The notes beneath the pieces were generated by a model. The model had not been told where the DNA came from. It made no database searches and was given only the letters and a program-made list of their open reading frames with translations. A stretch of DNA of 31,690 nt from an uncultured Bacillus sp. (lineage in GTDB: Bacteria; Bacillota; Bacilli; Bacillales; Cytobacillaceae). The position numbers and the translations under genes were made by a program. The stretch spans positions 1 to 31,690 of the forward strand of contig CALCRD010000007.1 in the NCBI GenBank assembly GCA_937894355.1, written 5' to 3'. Numbering within the stretch: position 1 is the first letter of the stretch; every line of letters begins with the position of its first letter. Below, one piece after another: positions 22,816 to 31,637 of the stretch.

Positions 22816-24228
22816 CTATTTCTCCATCCATTCAGTATGGAAAATACCTTCTTTATCAATCCTTTGGTACGTGTGTGCTCCAAAATAATCTCGTTGTGCC
22901 TGTAGTAAATTTGCCGGTAAGGTTTCCATTCTATAGCTGTCGAAATACGATAATGCAGCTGAAAGACTAGGAACGGGAATACCGTTTTGTACGGCAACAG
23001 CAATTATTTCCCGAAGCTCCGTTTGATAACTTTCGACGATTTCTTTGAAGTAAGGATCTAACAATAAATTTTTCAAACTTGCATCACGGTCATAGGCATC
23101 CTTAATTTTTTGCAGGAATTGAGCCCGGATAATACATCCTCCACGGAAGATCATCGCGATATCCCCATATTGAAGGTCCCAGTTGTATTCCTCAGAAGCA
23201 GCGCGCATTTGGGCGAACCCTTGAGCATAAGAACAAATTTTACTCATATACAAGCCTTTACGTACCGCTTCAATAAATGCTTGCTTATCCCCACTAAACG
23301 CTTTGGTCTCAGGTCCTTTTAACAATTTGCTTGCAGCAATCCGTTCATCCTTCATTGCTGAAATAAACCGAGCAAATACAGATTCCGTAATAATAGGTAG
23401 TGGAACCCCTAAATCTAAAGCACTTTGACTTGTCCATTTACCTGTTCCTTTTTGGCCAGCCGTATCAAGAATTAAATCAACGAGTGGTTTCCCTGTTTCC
23501 TCATCAACTTTTGTAAAAATATCAGCGGTAATTTCAATCAGGTAACTGTCGAGCTCTCCTTTATTCCACTCCGAAAACACCGAATGAAATTCCGCAGCAC
23601 TTAATCCTAGCGTATGCTTCAAAAGGAAATAGGCTTCTGAAATTAATTGCATATCTCCGTATTCGATTCCATTGTGAACCATTTTAACGTAATGACCAGC
23701 CCCATCAGGCCCGATATATGTAGTACAAGCCTCTCCATCTACCTTAGCCGAAATCGCCTCAAAAATAGGCGCTACAAGCTCGTGAGCTTCCTTTTGACCA
23801 CCAGGCATGATTGAAGGTCCACGCAAAGCCCCTTCTTCTCCTCCAGAAACTCCTGTCCCGATAAAGTGGATACCAAGGGCACTTAACTCGCGATTGCGAC
23901 GTTGTGTATCGACAAAGAAGGTATTTCCACCATCGATGACGATATCTCCTTTATCCAGCAGTGGCTTTAATAGGTCGATTGTCGCATCAGTAGCTCCACC
24001 GGCTTTTACCATTAACAGAATTTTACGCGGCGTTTCTAAAGACTGAACGAATTCTTCAATTGAGTATGTACCAACAATATTTTTCCCAGCAGTTTCCTTT
24101 ACCATTTCTTCGGTTTTTTCGCGGGATCGATTAAACACTGAAACAGTAAAGCCTCTGCTTTCAATGTTCATTGCGAGGTTTTTCCCCATTACCGCCAAAC
24201 CGATAACACCAATTTGTTGTTTAGTCAT
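22816..24228 (-). CDS. gndA: 6-phosphogluconate dehydrogenase, decarboxylating
   Basis: A 470-residue enzyme that converts 6-phosphogluconate into ribulose 5-phosphate, CO2 and NADPH. The Rossmann motif is IGVIGLAVMGKNLAMNIESRG. The active-site parts SGGEEGALRGPSIMPGG and KMVHNGIEYGDMQLI are intact. The C-terminal tail HTEWMEK reaches into the neighbouring subunit in this family. NRSREK after the second beta strand fits NADP preference, as in B. subtilis GndA. The ribosome binding site AAGGGA lies about ten bases upstream of the ATG. Confidence 0.95.
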   Translation of the reverse strand: MTKQQIGVIGLAVMGKNLAMNIESRGFTVSVFNRSREKTEEMVKETAGKNIVGTYSIEEFVQSLETPRKILLMVKAGGATDATIDLLKPLLDKGDIVIDGGNTFFVDTQRRNRELSALGIHFIGTGVSGGEEGALRGPSIMPGGQKEAHELVAPIFEAISAKVDGEACTTYIGPDGAGHYVKMVHNGIEYGDMQLISEAYFLLKHTLGLSAAEFHSVFSEWNKGELDSYLIEITADIFTKVDEETGKPLVDLILDTAGQKGTGKWTSQSALDLGVPLPIITESVFARFISAMKDERIAASKLLKGPETKAFSGDKQAFIEAVRKGLYMSKICSYAQGFAQMRAASEEYNWDLQYGDIAMIFRGGCIIRAQFLQKIKDAYDRDASLKNLLLDPYFKEIVESYQTELREIIAVAVQNGIPVPSLSAALSYFDSYRMETLPANLLQAQRDYFGAHTYQRIDKEGIFHTEWMEK

Positions 24229-24401
24229 ATTTTAACGTCCCTTCTAACACGAGATTCCTAATTGAATGTATACATCCTTAATACTTTAGCAAGATTTATT
24301 ATTGAATTGCAACTTTTCAAGCACCCACTTACATGGTTAACCTGAAACTTTAAGACAGAATTAGATTTTCACTTTACTATTTTTCTCCTTAAAATAACGA
24401 C

Positions 24402-25688
24402 TTAGTCATTTTCCTTCTTTTTGGCATTACCCTCTATTTGCAAAAAATCCTTATTAAAACTAGTGTCTGTTCCGATTAGAGGTTTATTTGTTTTGCCTGA
24501 AACTTTTTCTCCGGCCTTTTCGATAATACTCTTGCCGAATTTTTCCCGTAGCATATCCATTGTTTTGTATAGTGGTTCTTTCTTGGCATCTTTTTCATAA
24601 GAAAAAAGATCAAGCTGTTTAACCGCATCCTCTTGCTCTGTTAAGTCAGTCCCAGTCACCCCGAGTAACCTTACTGGCTCTCCGTTCCAATGTTTCAGAA
24701 AAAGATGTTTGGCGATTTGACCGATTTCCTCAGAAGTCCGCACCGGATTGGTTAATTTTATACTCCGAGTAATTGTTTTTCTATCTTTATAACGAATCGT
24801 GATACTAATAGTCTGGGCAAGGACGTTTTTTCGTTTTAACCTATCGCAAACTTTTTCAATTAAGCCATCGATAACTTGAAATAGTAAATGTTGATTGGAT
24901 ATGTCCTTTGCTAGTGTCGTTGAATTTCCAATACTCTTAAAATCATAAACAGATTCCGGGTCAACCTGGCGACTATCGATCCCATTTGCTCTATCCTTCA
25001 ATCTCAATCCATTAATTCCGAGGACTGCTTTTACTTGGATATCATTGGCTTTTGCTAAATCCCCAATCGTAACAATTCCTAAGGGGGCTAGTTTTTCCGC
25101 TGACTTTTTGCCACAACCATGCATTTCATCAACGGGTAATGGCCACAAAATCGCAGGGATATCTCTTTTTCGCAAAATAGTAATCCCCATGGGCTTTTTC
25201 ATATCTGAAGCCATTTTGGCTAAAAACTTGCCTGGGGCGATGCCGATACTACATGGTAACTCAAGCTCATGCAGAATAACGGTTTGAATCGATTGGGCAA
25301 TTTGCACTGGTGACCCTAGCTGGTAGCTCTCTGTAATATCCATATAGCCTTCATCAATGGAGACGGGTTCAACTAAAGCGGTGTAGCGCCGTAAAATATC
25401 AAACATCTGCATCGAAGCTGCTCGATAACGATCAAAGTTTGGCTTTCGAACGATAAGCTGGGGACAAAGCTTTTTTGCCTCCCAAAGTGGCATCGTTGTT
25501 TTCACACCATATTTTCTAGCCTCGTAGCTACAAGTAACGATGATTCCCCGTCTTTCTTCAACATTTCCAGCAATGGCTAATGGTTTGCCTTTTAATGATG
25601 GATCATGTGCCATTTCCACAGAAGCATAGAAGCTATTCATATCGACATGGAGAATTACTCTTCCGTTTTTCGGGTACATTTCCTTCAC
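24402..25688 (-). CDS. polY1: DNA polymerase IV (PolY1/DinB)
   Basis: A 428-residue Y-family translesion polymerase. Catalytic carboxylates are in HVDMNSFYASVE and VSIDEGYMDIT. The family motif CSYEARKYGVKTTMP and thumb HhH (GCGKKSAEKLAPLGIVTIGDLAKA) follow. QLDLF near the C-terminus is a beta-clamp binding motif. About 35 residues of charged tail follow it. The frame is open further upstream. I place the start at the GTG at 25688 (VKEMYPKNG), seven bases after GGGAGGG; the ATG three codons later is a weaker alternative. It corresponds to B. subtilis YqjH (414 residues). No LexA box was seen directly upstream, in contrast to uvrX. Confidence 0.93.
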   Translation of the reverse strand: MKEMYPKNGRVILHVDMNSFYASVEMAHDPSLKGKPLAIAGNVEERRGIIVTCSYEARKYGVKTTMPLWEAKKLCPQLIVRKPNFDRYRAASMQMFDILRRYTALVEPVSIDEGYMDITESYQLGSPVQIAQSIQTVILHELELPCSIGIAPGKFLAKMASDMKKPMGITILRKRDIPAILWPLPVDEMHGCGKKSAEKLAPLGIVTIGDLAKANDIQVKAVLGINGLRLKDRANGIDSRQVDPESVYDFKSIGNSTTLAKDISNQHLLFQVIDGLIEKVCDRLKRKNVLAQTISITIRYKDRKTITRSIKLTNPVRTSEEIGQIAKHLFLKHWNGEPVRLLGVTGTDLTEQEDAVKQLDLFSYEKDAKKEPLYKTMDMLREKFGKSIIEKAGEKVSGKTNKPLIGTDTSFNKDFLQIEGNAKKKEND

Positions 25689-25733
25689 TTTAGCGCCCTC
25701 CCATTTGCTAAAAATCCTCAAGCCTAGTATATC

Positions 25734-25758
25734 AAAAGGAGAGCAATGTTTGCTCTCC
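25734..25758 (-). terminator. yqjE terminator
   Basis: GGAGAGCAA and TTGCTCTCC are separated by three bases, a perfect 9-bp stem. On the minus strand TTTT follows. It separates yqjE from polY1. Confidence 0.75.
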
Positions 25759-25772
25759 CTCCTTAGCCACTA

Positions 25773-26897
25773 TTAATTTGCCGAAACTTCTTCAATAATC
25801 GCAACAACCATCTCAGCTAATTTATAAAGCTCAGCAATCGGCATTCGTTCATTTGTTGTATGTATTTCCTCATATCCGACTGCAAGATTAACCGTTGGAA
25901 TTCCAAATCCGGCAATCACATTAGCATCACTACCCCCACCACTATGGAGTAATTCACAGCTGCGACCAATTTTTGCAGCAGCCTTTCTGCCAATCTCCAC
26001 AACGTGATCTCCTGCGCCAAATTTAAAACCTGGATACATGACTTCGATTTCTACTTCGGCACTTCCACCCATTTCTGCGGCAGCAGTTTCAAAAGCTTCT
26101 TTCATGCTTTGAGCTTGTTTCTCCATTTTTTCAGGAAGTAACGATCTTGCTTCTGCTAAAATATCTACGCGGTCAGCTACAATATTTGTTTGCTTACCAC
26201 CTTCAAATCGACCGATATTAGCTGTTGTATCTTCATCTATTCTTCCTAGTGACATTTTTGCGACAGCTTTTGCGGCAATGGTAATAGCAGAAATTCCCTT
26301 TTCCGGTGCTACACCTGCATGTGCCGTTTTCCCATGAATAATCGCTGTAATCTTAGCTTGTGTTGGAGCAGCAACGATAATGTTCCCGACCTTGCCATCA
26401 CTGTCTATTGCATAACCGTATTTTGCTGTGATTAGCCCACGGTCTAAAGCCTTTGCCCCATGTAACCCAGACTCTTCGCCAACGGTAATAATAAATTGAA
26501 TCGTACCATGCTGAATGTTTTGTTCTTTTAATATGCGAATAGTTTCTAACATGACCGCAAGACCGGCTTTATCATCAGCCCCAAGAATGGTTGTTCCATC
26601 TGTTACGACATAGCCATCCTTAATGCTTGGCTTTACTCCTTTAGCTGGAACAACTGTATCCATATGAGAAGTGAAATAGATGGTGTCAACACCCGTTTTG
26701 GTTCCTTCGAGCGTACAAATAAGATTGCCTGCACCATGACCGGTGATGGAGGTTGTATCATCCTCAAATACATTTACCCCTAATTGACTGAACTTTTCTG
26801 TTAAAACTTTGGCAATTTCTGTTTCAAACTTTGTTTCAGAGTCAATTTGCACAAGTTCTAAAAATTCATTAAGTAAACGCTCTTCGTTAATTATCAT
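25773..26897 (-). CDS. yqjE: YqjE, M20-family tripeptidase (PepT-like)
   Basis: A 374-residue zinc exopeptidase of clan MH, family M20. Expected metal and catalytic residues appear in FTSHMDTVVP (H and D), ILGADDKAGLA (bridging Asp) and ITVGEESGLHGAK (general base Glu plus metal Glu). A later ligand is in AIDSDG and the last His is in EEIHTTNERM. The dimerisation (lid) domain is inserted between about residues 180 and 290. It likely trims tripeptides from their N-terminus in the cytosol; exact specificity is unknown. The ribosome binding site GGAGG is eight bases from the ATG. It is separated from yqjD by a terminator. Confidence 0.88.
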   Translation of the reverse strand: MIINEERLLNEFLELVQIDSETKFETEIAKVLTEKFSQLGVNVFEDDTTSITGHGAGNLICTLEGTKTGVDTIYFTSHMDTVVPAKGVKPSIKDGYVVTDGTTILGADDKAGLAVMLETIRILKEQNIQHGTIQFIITVGEESGLHGAKALDRGLITAKYGYAIDSDGKVGNIIVAAPTQAKITAIIHGKTAHAGVAPEKGISAITIAAKAVAKMSLGRIDEDTTANIGRFEGGKQTNIVADRVDILAEARSLLPEKMEKQAQSMKEAFETAAAEMGGSAEVEIEVMYPGFKFGAGDHVVEIGRKAAAKIGRSCELLHSGGGSDANVIAGFGIPTVNLAVGYEEIHTTNERMPIAELYKLAEMVVAIIEEVSAN

Positions 26898-26992
26898 TTA
26901 GCAAACCTCCATATAGTAGGAATCAATAGTATCAGTATACCGTGTAGCAATTTGTTCATCAAATATGACAGTCTTGAAAGACACAGTCTATA

Positions 26993-27029
26993 ACAAAAAA
27001 ACACAAACAGCGCACAGTCTGTTTGTGTT
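26993..27029 (-). terminator. Terminator of the yqjC-yqjD operon
   Basis: ACACAAACAG (27001-27010) pairs with CTGTTTGTGT (27019-27028). On the minus strand a T run follows. Confidence 0.88.
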
Positions 27030-27065
27030 TTCGGATATTTCTTGTTCTAACTCTAGCTTTTCGAA

Positions 27066-28649
27066 TTACAAAGGAATATTGCCGTGTTTTTTCTTCGGTC
27101 TTTTTTCTTCTTTGTTACGAAGCATTTCTAGAGCTTGAATCAATTTGATTCTTGTTTCACGAGGGTCGATAACATCATCAACCATTCCGCGGCTTGCAGC
27201 TACATATGGATTCGCGAATTTCACACGATATTCCTCAATTTTAGCAGCACGAGTTGCTTCTGGATCTGCACTATTAGCAATCTCTTTAGCAAAAATAATG
27301 TTCGCAGCTCCTTGAGGTCCCATAACAGCGATTTCAGCATTTGGCCATGCATATACTAAATCTGCACCGATTGATTTACTGTTCAATGCAACATAGGCAC
27401 CGCCGTAAGCTTTTCTTGTGATAACAGTGATTTTTGGAACTGTTGCTTCAGAATAAGCATAAAGGATTTTCGCACCATGACGAATAATTCCACCATGTTC
27501 TTGTTTGATTCCTGGGAAGAATCCAGTAACGTCCTCGAAAGTGATGATTGGAACGTTGAATGAATCACACAAACGGATAAAGCGAGCTGATTTATCTGAT
27601 GAATCGATATCAAGTCCACCGGCCATAAATTTAGGCTGGTTACAAATTAAACCGACTACTTCTCCTTTAATTCTTGCAAAACCAACTACGATGTTTCTAG
27701 CAAAATCTTTGTGTATTTCCATAAAAGATTCAGAATCCACAACCTGTTGTATAACAGCACGGACATCATAAGGCTTAGTTGCGTTGATCGGAACAACCTC
27801 CGTTAAATCAGGACGATAGTCATCGTCTTCAGTTAATTCTGCACGTGGAGGCATTTCATTACAGTTGTTAGGAAGATAGCTTAATACATCTCTAACAGCT
27901 TGTAGAACTTCTTGTTCTGTTTGAGCTTTATAATGACAGTTTCCGCTAATAGTACTATGAACTTTAGCTCCACCAAGATCTTCAGCAGAAATTTTTTCAG
28001 CAGTAACAGTTTCGATTACTTTTGGTCCAGTGATAAACATTTGGCTTGTTTTCTCAACCATGAATACGAAATCCGTAATCGCTGGTGAATAAACTGCGCC
28101 ACCTGCACAAGGGCCTAAAATTACTGAAATTTGCGGAATTACACCAGAGTAAATAGAGTTACGGTAGAAAATTTGTCCATAACCATCTAGTGAAACTACA
28201 CCTTCTTGAATACGAGCACCACCGGAATCGTTTAATCCGATAAATGGCGCACCATTTTTAGCAGCAAGGTCCATTACATTAGCAATTTTCATTGCGTGCA
28301 TTTCACCTAATGCTCCACCAAACACTGTAAAATCTTGAGAGAATAAATAGACAGGACGTCCATTTACTTTACCATATCCAGTTACAACACCATCACCAGG
28401 TCCTTTTACATTTTCAAGACCAAAGTCATAACTACGGTGTTCAATAAAAGCATTTAATTCAACAAATGATCCTGGATCTAGTAATAGCTCGATTCTTTCC
28501 CTAGCAGTAAGTTTCCCCTTTTCATGCTGCTTGGCAATACGGGCGTCACCGCCACCTAATTCTATATTTTGTTTTAAATCGTATAACTCATAAATTTTTT
28601 CGTACATATCAGGCGTGCTCACTGCTTCCTTGTTTTTCACAGAACTCAT
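27066..28649 (-). CDS. yqjD: Acyl-CoA carboxyltransferase beta subunit (propionyl/methylmalonyl-CoA type)
   Basis: A 527-residue carboxyltransferase with N- and C-terminal crotonase-like halves. It moves a carboxyl group between biotin and an acyl-CoA. Characteristic parts are the N-terminal KGKLTARERIELLLDPGSF, the oxyanion-hole sequence GGARIQEGVVSLDGYG, GPCAGGAVYSPA, and in the second half ITFEDVTGFFPGIKQEHGGIIRHGAK and KAYGGAYVALNSK. These fit PccB/MmdA. The neighbouring epimerase points to methylmalonyl-CoA and propionyl-CoA as substrates. No biotin carboxylase or biotin carrier gene is in the window, so partner subunits must be elsewhere. The start at 28649 has GGGAGGGG; it overlaps the end of yqjC by 41 bp. 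A later ATG (M15) would remove the overlap but lacks a ribosome binding site. Confidence 0.9.
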   Translation of the reverse strand: MSSVKNKEAVSTPDMYEKIYELYDLKQNIELGGGDARIAKQHEKGKLTARERIELLLDPGSFVELNAFIEHRSYDFGLENVKGPGDGVVTGYGKVNGRPVYLFSQDFTVFGGALGEMHAMKIANVMDLAAKNGAPFIGLNDSGGARIQEGVVSLDGYGQIFYRNSIYSGVIPQISVILGPCAGGAVYSPAITDFVFMVEKTSQMFITGPKVIETVTAEKISAEDLGGAKVHSTISGNCHYKAQTEQEVLQAVRDVLSYLPNNCNEMPPRAELTEDDDYRPDLTEVVPINATKPYDVRAVIQQVVDSESFMEIHKDFARNIVVGFARIKGEVVGLICNQPKFMAGGLDIDSSDKSARFIRLCDSFNVPIITFEDVTGFFPGIKQEHGGIIRHGAKILYAYSEATVPKITVITRKAYGGAYVALNSKSIGADLVYAWPNAEIAVMGPQGAANIIFAKEIANSADPEATRAAKIEEYRVKFANPYVAASRGMVDDVIDPRETRIKLIQALEMLRNKEEKRPKKKHGNIPL

Positions 28650-29028
28650 ATAATACCCCTCCCGTTGATTTTGGATGCATAAATGCTACTTGTGCTCCAT
28701 GTGCTCCCTTTTTTGGTTCATTGTCAATCATTCGAACCCCTTTTTCTTTAACTTCCATAATTCGCTCTTGGATTGATCCAACACCAAAAGCTACATGATG
28801 GATTCCTTCCCCCCGTTTTTCAATGAATTTTGCAATAGGACTGTCTTCAGATGTTGGTTCGAGCAGCTCTAAATTGGTTTCCCCTACTTGAATAAAGGCA
28901 ACCCTCACTTTTTGACTAGCAACTTCTTCGATTTGTAACAATGGTAATCGTAGAGTTTCTGTATAAAAAGACAAGCTTTGCTCTAAAGATTTAACTGCAA
29001 TTCCAATATGGTCGACCTTCTTCACCAT
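28609..29028 (-). CDS. mce: Methylmalonyl-CoA epimerase
   Basis: A 139-residue protein of the vicinal oxygen chelate (glyoxalase) fold, corresponding to YqjC. It interconverts the (2S) and (2R) forms of methylmalonyl-CoA. Metal ligands are expected in KVDHIGIAV (His), NLELLEP (Glu) and GIHHVAFGV (His), and KSTGGVLYEFCE supplies the C-terminal Glu. It is first gene of an operon with the carboxyltransferase, overlapping it. Together they suggest propionate or branched-chain/odd-chain acid breakdown via methylmalonyl-CoA. Methylmalonyl-CoA mutase is not in the window. Confidence 0.9.
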   Translation of the reverse strand: MVKKVDHIGIAVKSLEQSLSFYTETLRLPLLQIEEVASQKVRVAFIQVGETNLELLEPTSEDSPIAKFIEKRGEGIHHVAFGVGSIQERIMEVKEKGVRMIDNEPKKGAHGAQVAFMHPKSTGGVLYEFCEKQGSSEHA

Positions 29029-29181
29029 TTTTCAACACCATACTCTCTTCAGAATAATATAATAATATAAAATATTCTACTAATTTGTCAAAATTCCTTC
29101 AAAAAATTTTCATTTGTTGAAATGAATTTTTCCTAGTAAAATAAAATTACTAACATAGTGATTATGTGAGGAGGTTTTTTG

Positions 29182-29277
29182 ATGAATAATAAAAAGATTA
29201 GAAGAGTGATCGTCATGCTAATGCTTGGTACAATGCTTGTTTCAACACTTTTATTTGGATTATCGACTGTACTTTAA
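29182..29277 (+). CDS. prli42: Prli42-type stressosome-associated membrane miniprotein
   Basis: A 31-codon gene with a strong GAGGAGG eight bases before the ATG and its own terminator. The peptide has a positively charged start MNNKKIRRV and one hydrophobic helix IVMLMLGTMLVSTLLFGLS. This pattern (short K/R-rich N-terminus, then one membrane helix, about 31 residues) matches Prli42, a miniprotein found by N-terminomics in Listeria that anchors the stressosome to the membrane and is conserved in Firmicutes. The identification rests on size, composition and remembered family sequence. Divergent from yqjC. It is too short for default gene callers. Confidence 0.75.
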   Translation: MNNKKIRRVIVMLMLGTMLVSTLLFGLSTVL

Positions 29278-29302
29278 TAAAATAAATTTGTTTTTTTAAA
29301 AA

Positions 29303-29343
29303 GCTGAACCTGGTAAACTAAACCAGGTCAGCCATTTTTTTTA
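29303..29343 (+). terminator. Bidirectional terminator between prli42 and yqjB
   Basis: GCTGAACCTGGT pairs with ACCAGGTCAGC, with one bulged A. A run of T follows on the plus strand and a shorter one on the minus strand. Confidence 0.85.
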
Positions 29344-29865
29344 TTTAATTGCCCCTGCTTCTCGAGCTAATTCGTGGAAGTTCTTGGTTGAATTAACAAT
29401 AAAAATTTTAGTCCCGAGGGGAATCAGGTCATAAAGAAATTCAATTTTTTCATTTTGCAGACGAACACAACCTTGTGACACATAATGGCCAATTGTATCA
29501 GGCTGATTTGTCCCGTGTAACCCAAAAATACGTCCATCCGTCTCCTTCGCATCAAAGCCAATCCATCTAGTTCCTAAAGGGTTTTGCGGATTTCCCCCAA
29601 AGATATTCTTTTTTCGATAATATGGATTAACAGCTTTAATCGTCACTGTAAATATACCCTCGGGAGTAAGATCCGCTTTTTTCCCAGTCCCAACACTTAC
29701 GATGGTTTTGACTCTATTTTCGTTAATAAATGCAATTTGATTTGTCTGTTTATTAACAATAACAAATGGATCCCCAGGCAACGGATTGGGGCCCAATGGC
29801 CATATTGGCGACATCCCAAGCGCTAAAATTAAGGCAGAAATTAACTGAACCAAAAAATCACCCAC
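29341..29865 (-). CDS. yqjB: L,D-transpeptidase (YkuD family)
   Basis: A 174-residue secreted enzyme of the YkuD fold that forms or edits 3-3 peptide cross-links in peptidoglycan. The catalytic signature is complete: H117-G-T-N, IGHYVSQGC with Cys133, then VRLQN. An N-terminal hydrophobic segment (residues 4-18, LVQLISALILALGMS) serves as signal peptide or anchor. The domain starts at about residue 33 (PFVIVNKQTNQ). There is no LysM domain, in contrast to YkuD. Position next to yqjA corresponds to B. subtilis YqjB. An outward role in the spore or cell wall is plausible but not shown. Confidence 0.88.
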   Translation of the reverse strand: MGDFLVQLISALILALGMSPIWPLGPNPLPGDPFVIVNKQTNQIAFINENRVKTIVSVGTGKKADLTPEGIFTVTIKAVNPYYRKKNIFGGNPQNPLGTRWIGFDAKETDGRIFGLHGTNQPDTIGHYVSQGCVRLQNEKIEFLYDLIPLGTKIFIVNSTKNFHELAREAGAIK

Positions 29866-29897
29866 TTCGGTTATTTCATCCGAATTTTTCTTATTAC

Positions 29898-29918
29898 AGA
29901 AAAACCATCCTCGGATGG
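29898..29918 (-). terminator. yqjA terminator
   Basis: CCATCC and GGATGG form a short stem, with TTTTTC following on the minus strand, 16 bp after the yqjA stop codon. Confidence 0.6.
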
Positions 29919-29933
29919 AAGTTTCATTTAGGG

Positions 29934-30935
29934 TTAGTTTGTTTCAGTTGTCATCTTTCGATTCGCCCTCACCTTCCGATTTCTTTTCAGACCCTGGAAT
30001 TGACTTTTAATAATTAAATAAAGCTCCATTTCATTCACAAAATGTAATAATGCTGCTCTAGCCTCAAATTCTTCCCGCGTCTTCGGCATTTCCATATTTT
30101 CGAACTCATTCTTCATATTCATTAATTTTTCTAAATAAATATAAGCACTGTTTCCAGGATGAATTCCCCGGGCCAATTCCTCTATGAACAGAGCAATTAT
30201 TTCCCGTTGCTTTACCATCGTTGGAATCGAGGTAACGATTGGCAAAACACGTTCAATAATATCAAATTGCTTTTCTCTAATTTTAAAATAATGGTAATAA
30301 GAATTTTCTTGTCTTATTATGCGATTTTCAACATCTTGGAAGGCTAAAATTTTCGCTTCTTCAATCAGTTTGGCTGCCTCGGTAATTTCCTTTCCATCCC
30401 AATCGCTTTCATTTGTCCTTAGGTAAAGAACAATTTCCCGAAAAATCCCTCTAAACGATTCTTCTATTTGTTTCTGATAATCCTCCAATTTTCTGTCCAC
30501 ACTTGGCATGTAAAGATTCATAATTAAAGCGACGCCAATTCCAATAACGATAAGCCCCAGCTCATTTGTTACAATATCTACTGTCAACTTCCCTGCAGAA
30601 AAAATGTGCAACAGAATTACACTGCTCGTAACCACGCCATCTTTGGCACGAAGCATGACCACTGTCGGAATAAAAAACAATAAGAGTAACCCGATTACAA
30701 GGGGATGATAGGCAATATTTTCAAAAAATATCCAAGAAAACAGCATCGCCAGTATACAAGCAAAAAGACGATCCCAGGATGCCCTAAGCGATTTCTTTTT
30801 TGTTACTTGTATGCATAAGATTGTTAATATTCCTGCAGAGGCAAAACTACTAAGACCTATTGCCTGCGCAAGAAAAATTGATAGAGCAGTACCAACTGCA
30901 GTCTTAATCGTTCGATATCCAATTTTAAATTTCAT
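29934..30935 (-). CDS. yqjA: YqjA, aromatic acid exporter-like membrane protein
   Basis: A 333-residue protein. The N-terminal half has about six hydrophobic segments (residues 10-145) starting KIGYRTIKTAVGTALSIFLAQ, typical of the ArAE/FUSC-like family (DUF939). The C-terminal half (about 150-320) is a cytosolic helical domain (DUF939 C-terminal part) containing LEDYQKQIEESFRGIFREI. The transported substrate is unknown; annotation as exporter is by family only. The end is strongly basic (KRNRKVRANRK). It matches B. subtilis YqjA in order and length (322). Confidence 0.85.
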   Translation of the reverse strand: MKFKIGYRTIKTAVGTALSIFLAQAIGLSSFASAGILTILCIQVTKKKSLRASWDRLFACILAMLFSWIFFENIAYHPLVIGLLLLFFIPTVVMLRAKDGVVTSSVILLHIFSAGKLTVDIVTNELGLIVIGIGVALIMNLYMPSVDRKLEDYQKQIEESFRGIFREIVLYLRTNESDWDGKEITEAAKLIEEAKILAFQDVENRIIRQENSYYHYFKIREKQFDIIERVLPIVTSIPTMVKQREIIALFIEELARGIHPGNSAYIYLEKLMNMKNEFENMEMPKTREEFEARAALLHFVNEMELYLIIKSQFQGLKRNRKVRANRKMTTETN

Positions 30936-31082
30936 AGTTTTTCCCCATTAGTTTTTCTCTATATATTTCTAATCAAAGTTGAATAATTAGTAACCTATCT
31001 TAATATTACCAAAACATTATCAATAGTAGGAACTAAAAATATTTATTTAACAAAAGAATTACAAAATAGGGGAGTTCTAAAC

Positions 31083-31107
31083 AAAAAAAAGATGGATAAT
31101 CCCATCT
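31083..31107 (-). terminator. brxB terminator
   Basis: GATGG and CCATC around a six-base loop are extended by A-T pairs. On the minus strand a T run follows, directly after the brxB stop codon. Confidence 0.75.
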
Positions 31108-31110
31108 TTT

Positions 31111-31548
31111 TTACACTTCTTTACAATATTCATCAAAAGCGTTTTGCAGTTTTTGGACTACGGCCATTGGTTCAAAGCCCTCTATATCATGGCGTTCAAT
31201 CATCGTACATATTTCTCCGTCCTTTAATATTGCAAACGAAGGTGAGGATGGTGGGTACCCTGTAAAATAGCTACGAGCCTTTTCAGTGGCTTCTTTATCT
31301 TGTCCTGCAAAAACAGTGACTAAATGATCCGGGCGGCGATCATAATTAATAGCATGCGTCGCAGCAGGTCGTGCGACGCCACCTGCACAGCCGCAAACTG
31401 AGTTTATCATTACAAGTGTTGTTCCTTTCTGGGACAACGCCTCGTCCACTTCAGAAGCTTTAGTGAGCTCTTTATAGCCAGCCGTTGCTATTTCCTTCCT
31501 TGCTTTTATGACAATATCATTCATGAAAAGGTTAAAATCCATATTCAT
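31111..31548 (-). CDS. brxB: Bacilliredoxin BrxB (YqiW)
   Basis: A 145-residue thioredoxin-fold protein of the YphP/YqiW family. It carries the atypical CGC active site (C52 and C54 in NSVCGCAGG). Bacilliredoxins remove bacillithiol from mixed disulfides of oxidised proteins and act with bacillithiol and YpdA. The start at 31548 (MNMDFN) has AGGAG seven bases upstream; a second ATG two codons later is less well placed. It works in the same redox defence context as namA, with NADPH from zwf and gnd. Confidence 0.95.
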   Translation of the reverse strand: MNMDFNLFMNDIVIKARKEIATAGYKELTKASEVDEALSQKGTTLVMINSVCGCAGGVARPAATHAINYDRRPDHLVTVFAGQDKEATEKARSYFTGYPPSSPSFAILKDGEICTMIERHDIEGFEPMAVVQKLQNAFDEYCKEV

Positions 31549-31637
31549 TCGATCACTCCTCGCATTAAATAAGTTATCTACTGTACTTACATGATAACAA
31601 TATCATAAAAATGATTCAAATTAATTGCCGCAAACTA

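Noticed and set aside
22596..23003. Minus-strand open frame with membrane-like and GDK-repeat sequence
   Set aside because: Its first half overlaps gnd in another frame, no good start codon lies after the gnd stop, and its hydrophobic part coincides with the gnd terminator. Kept only as a repeat finding.
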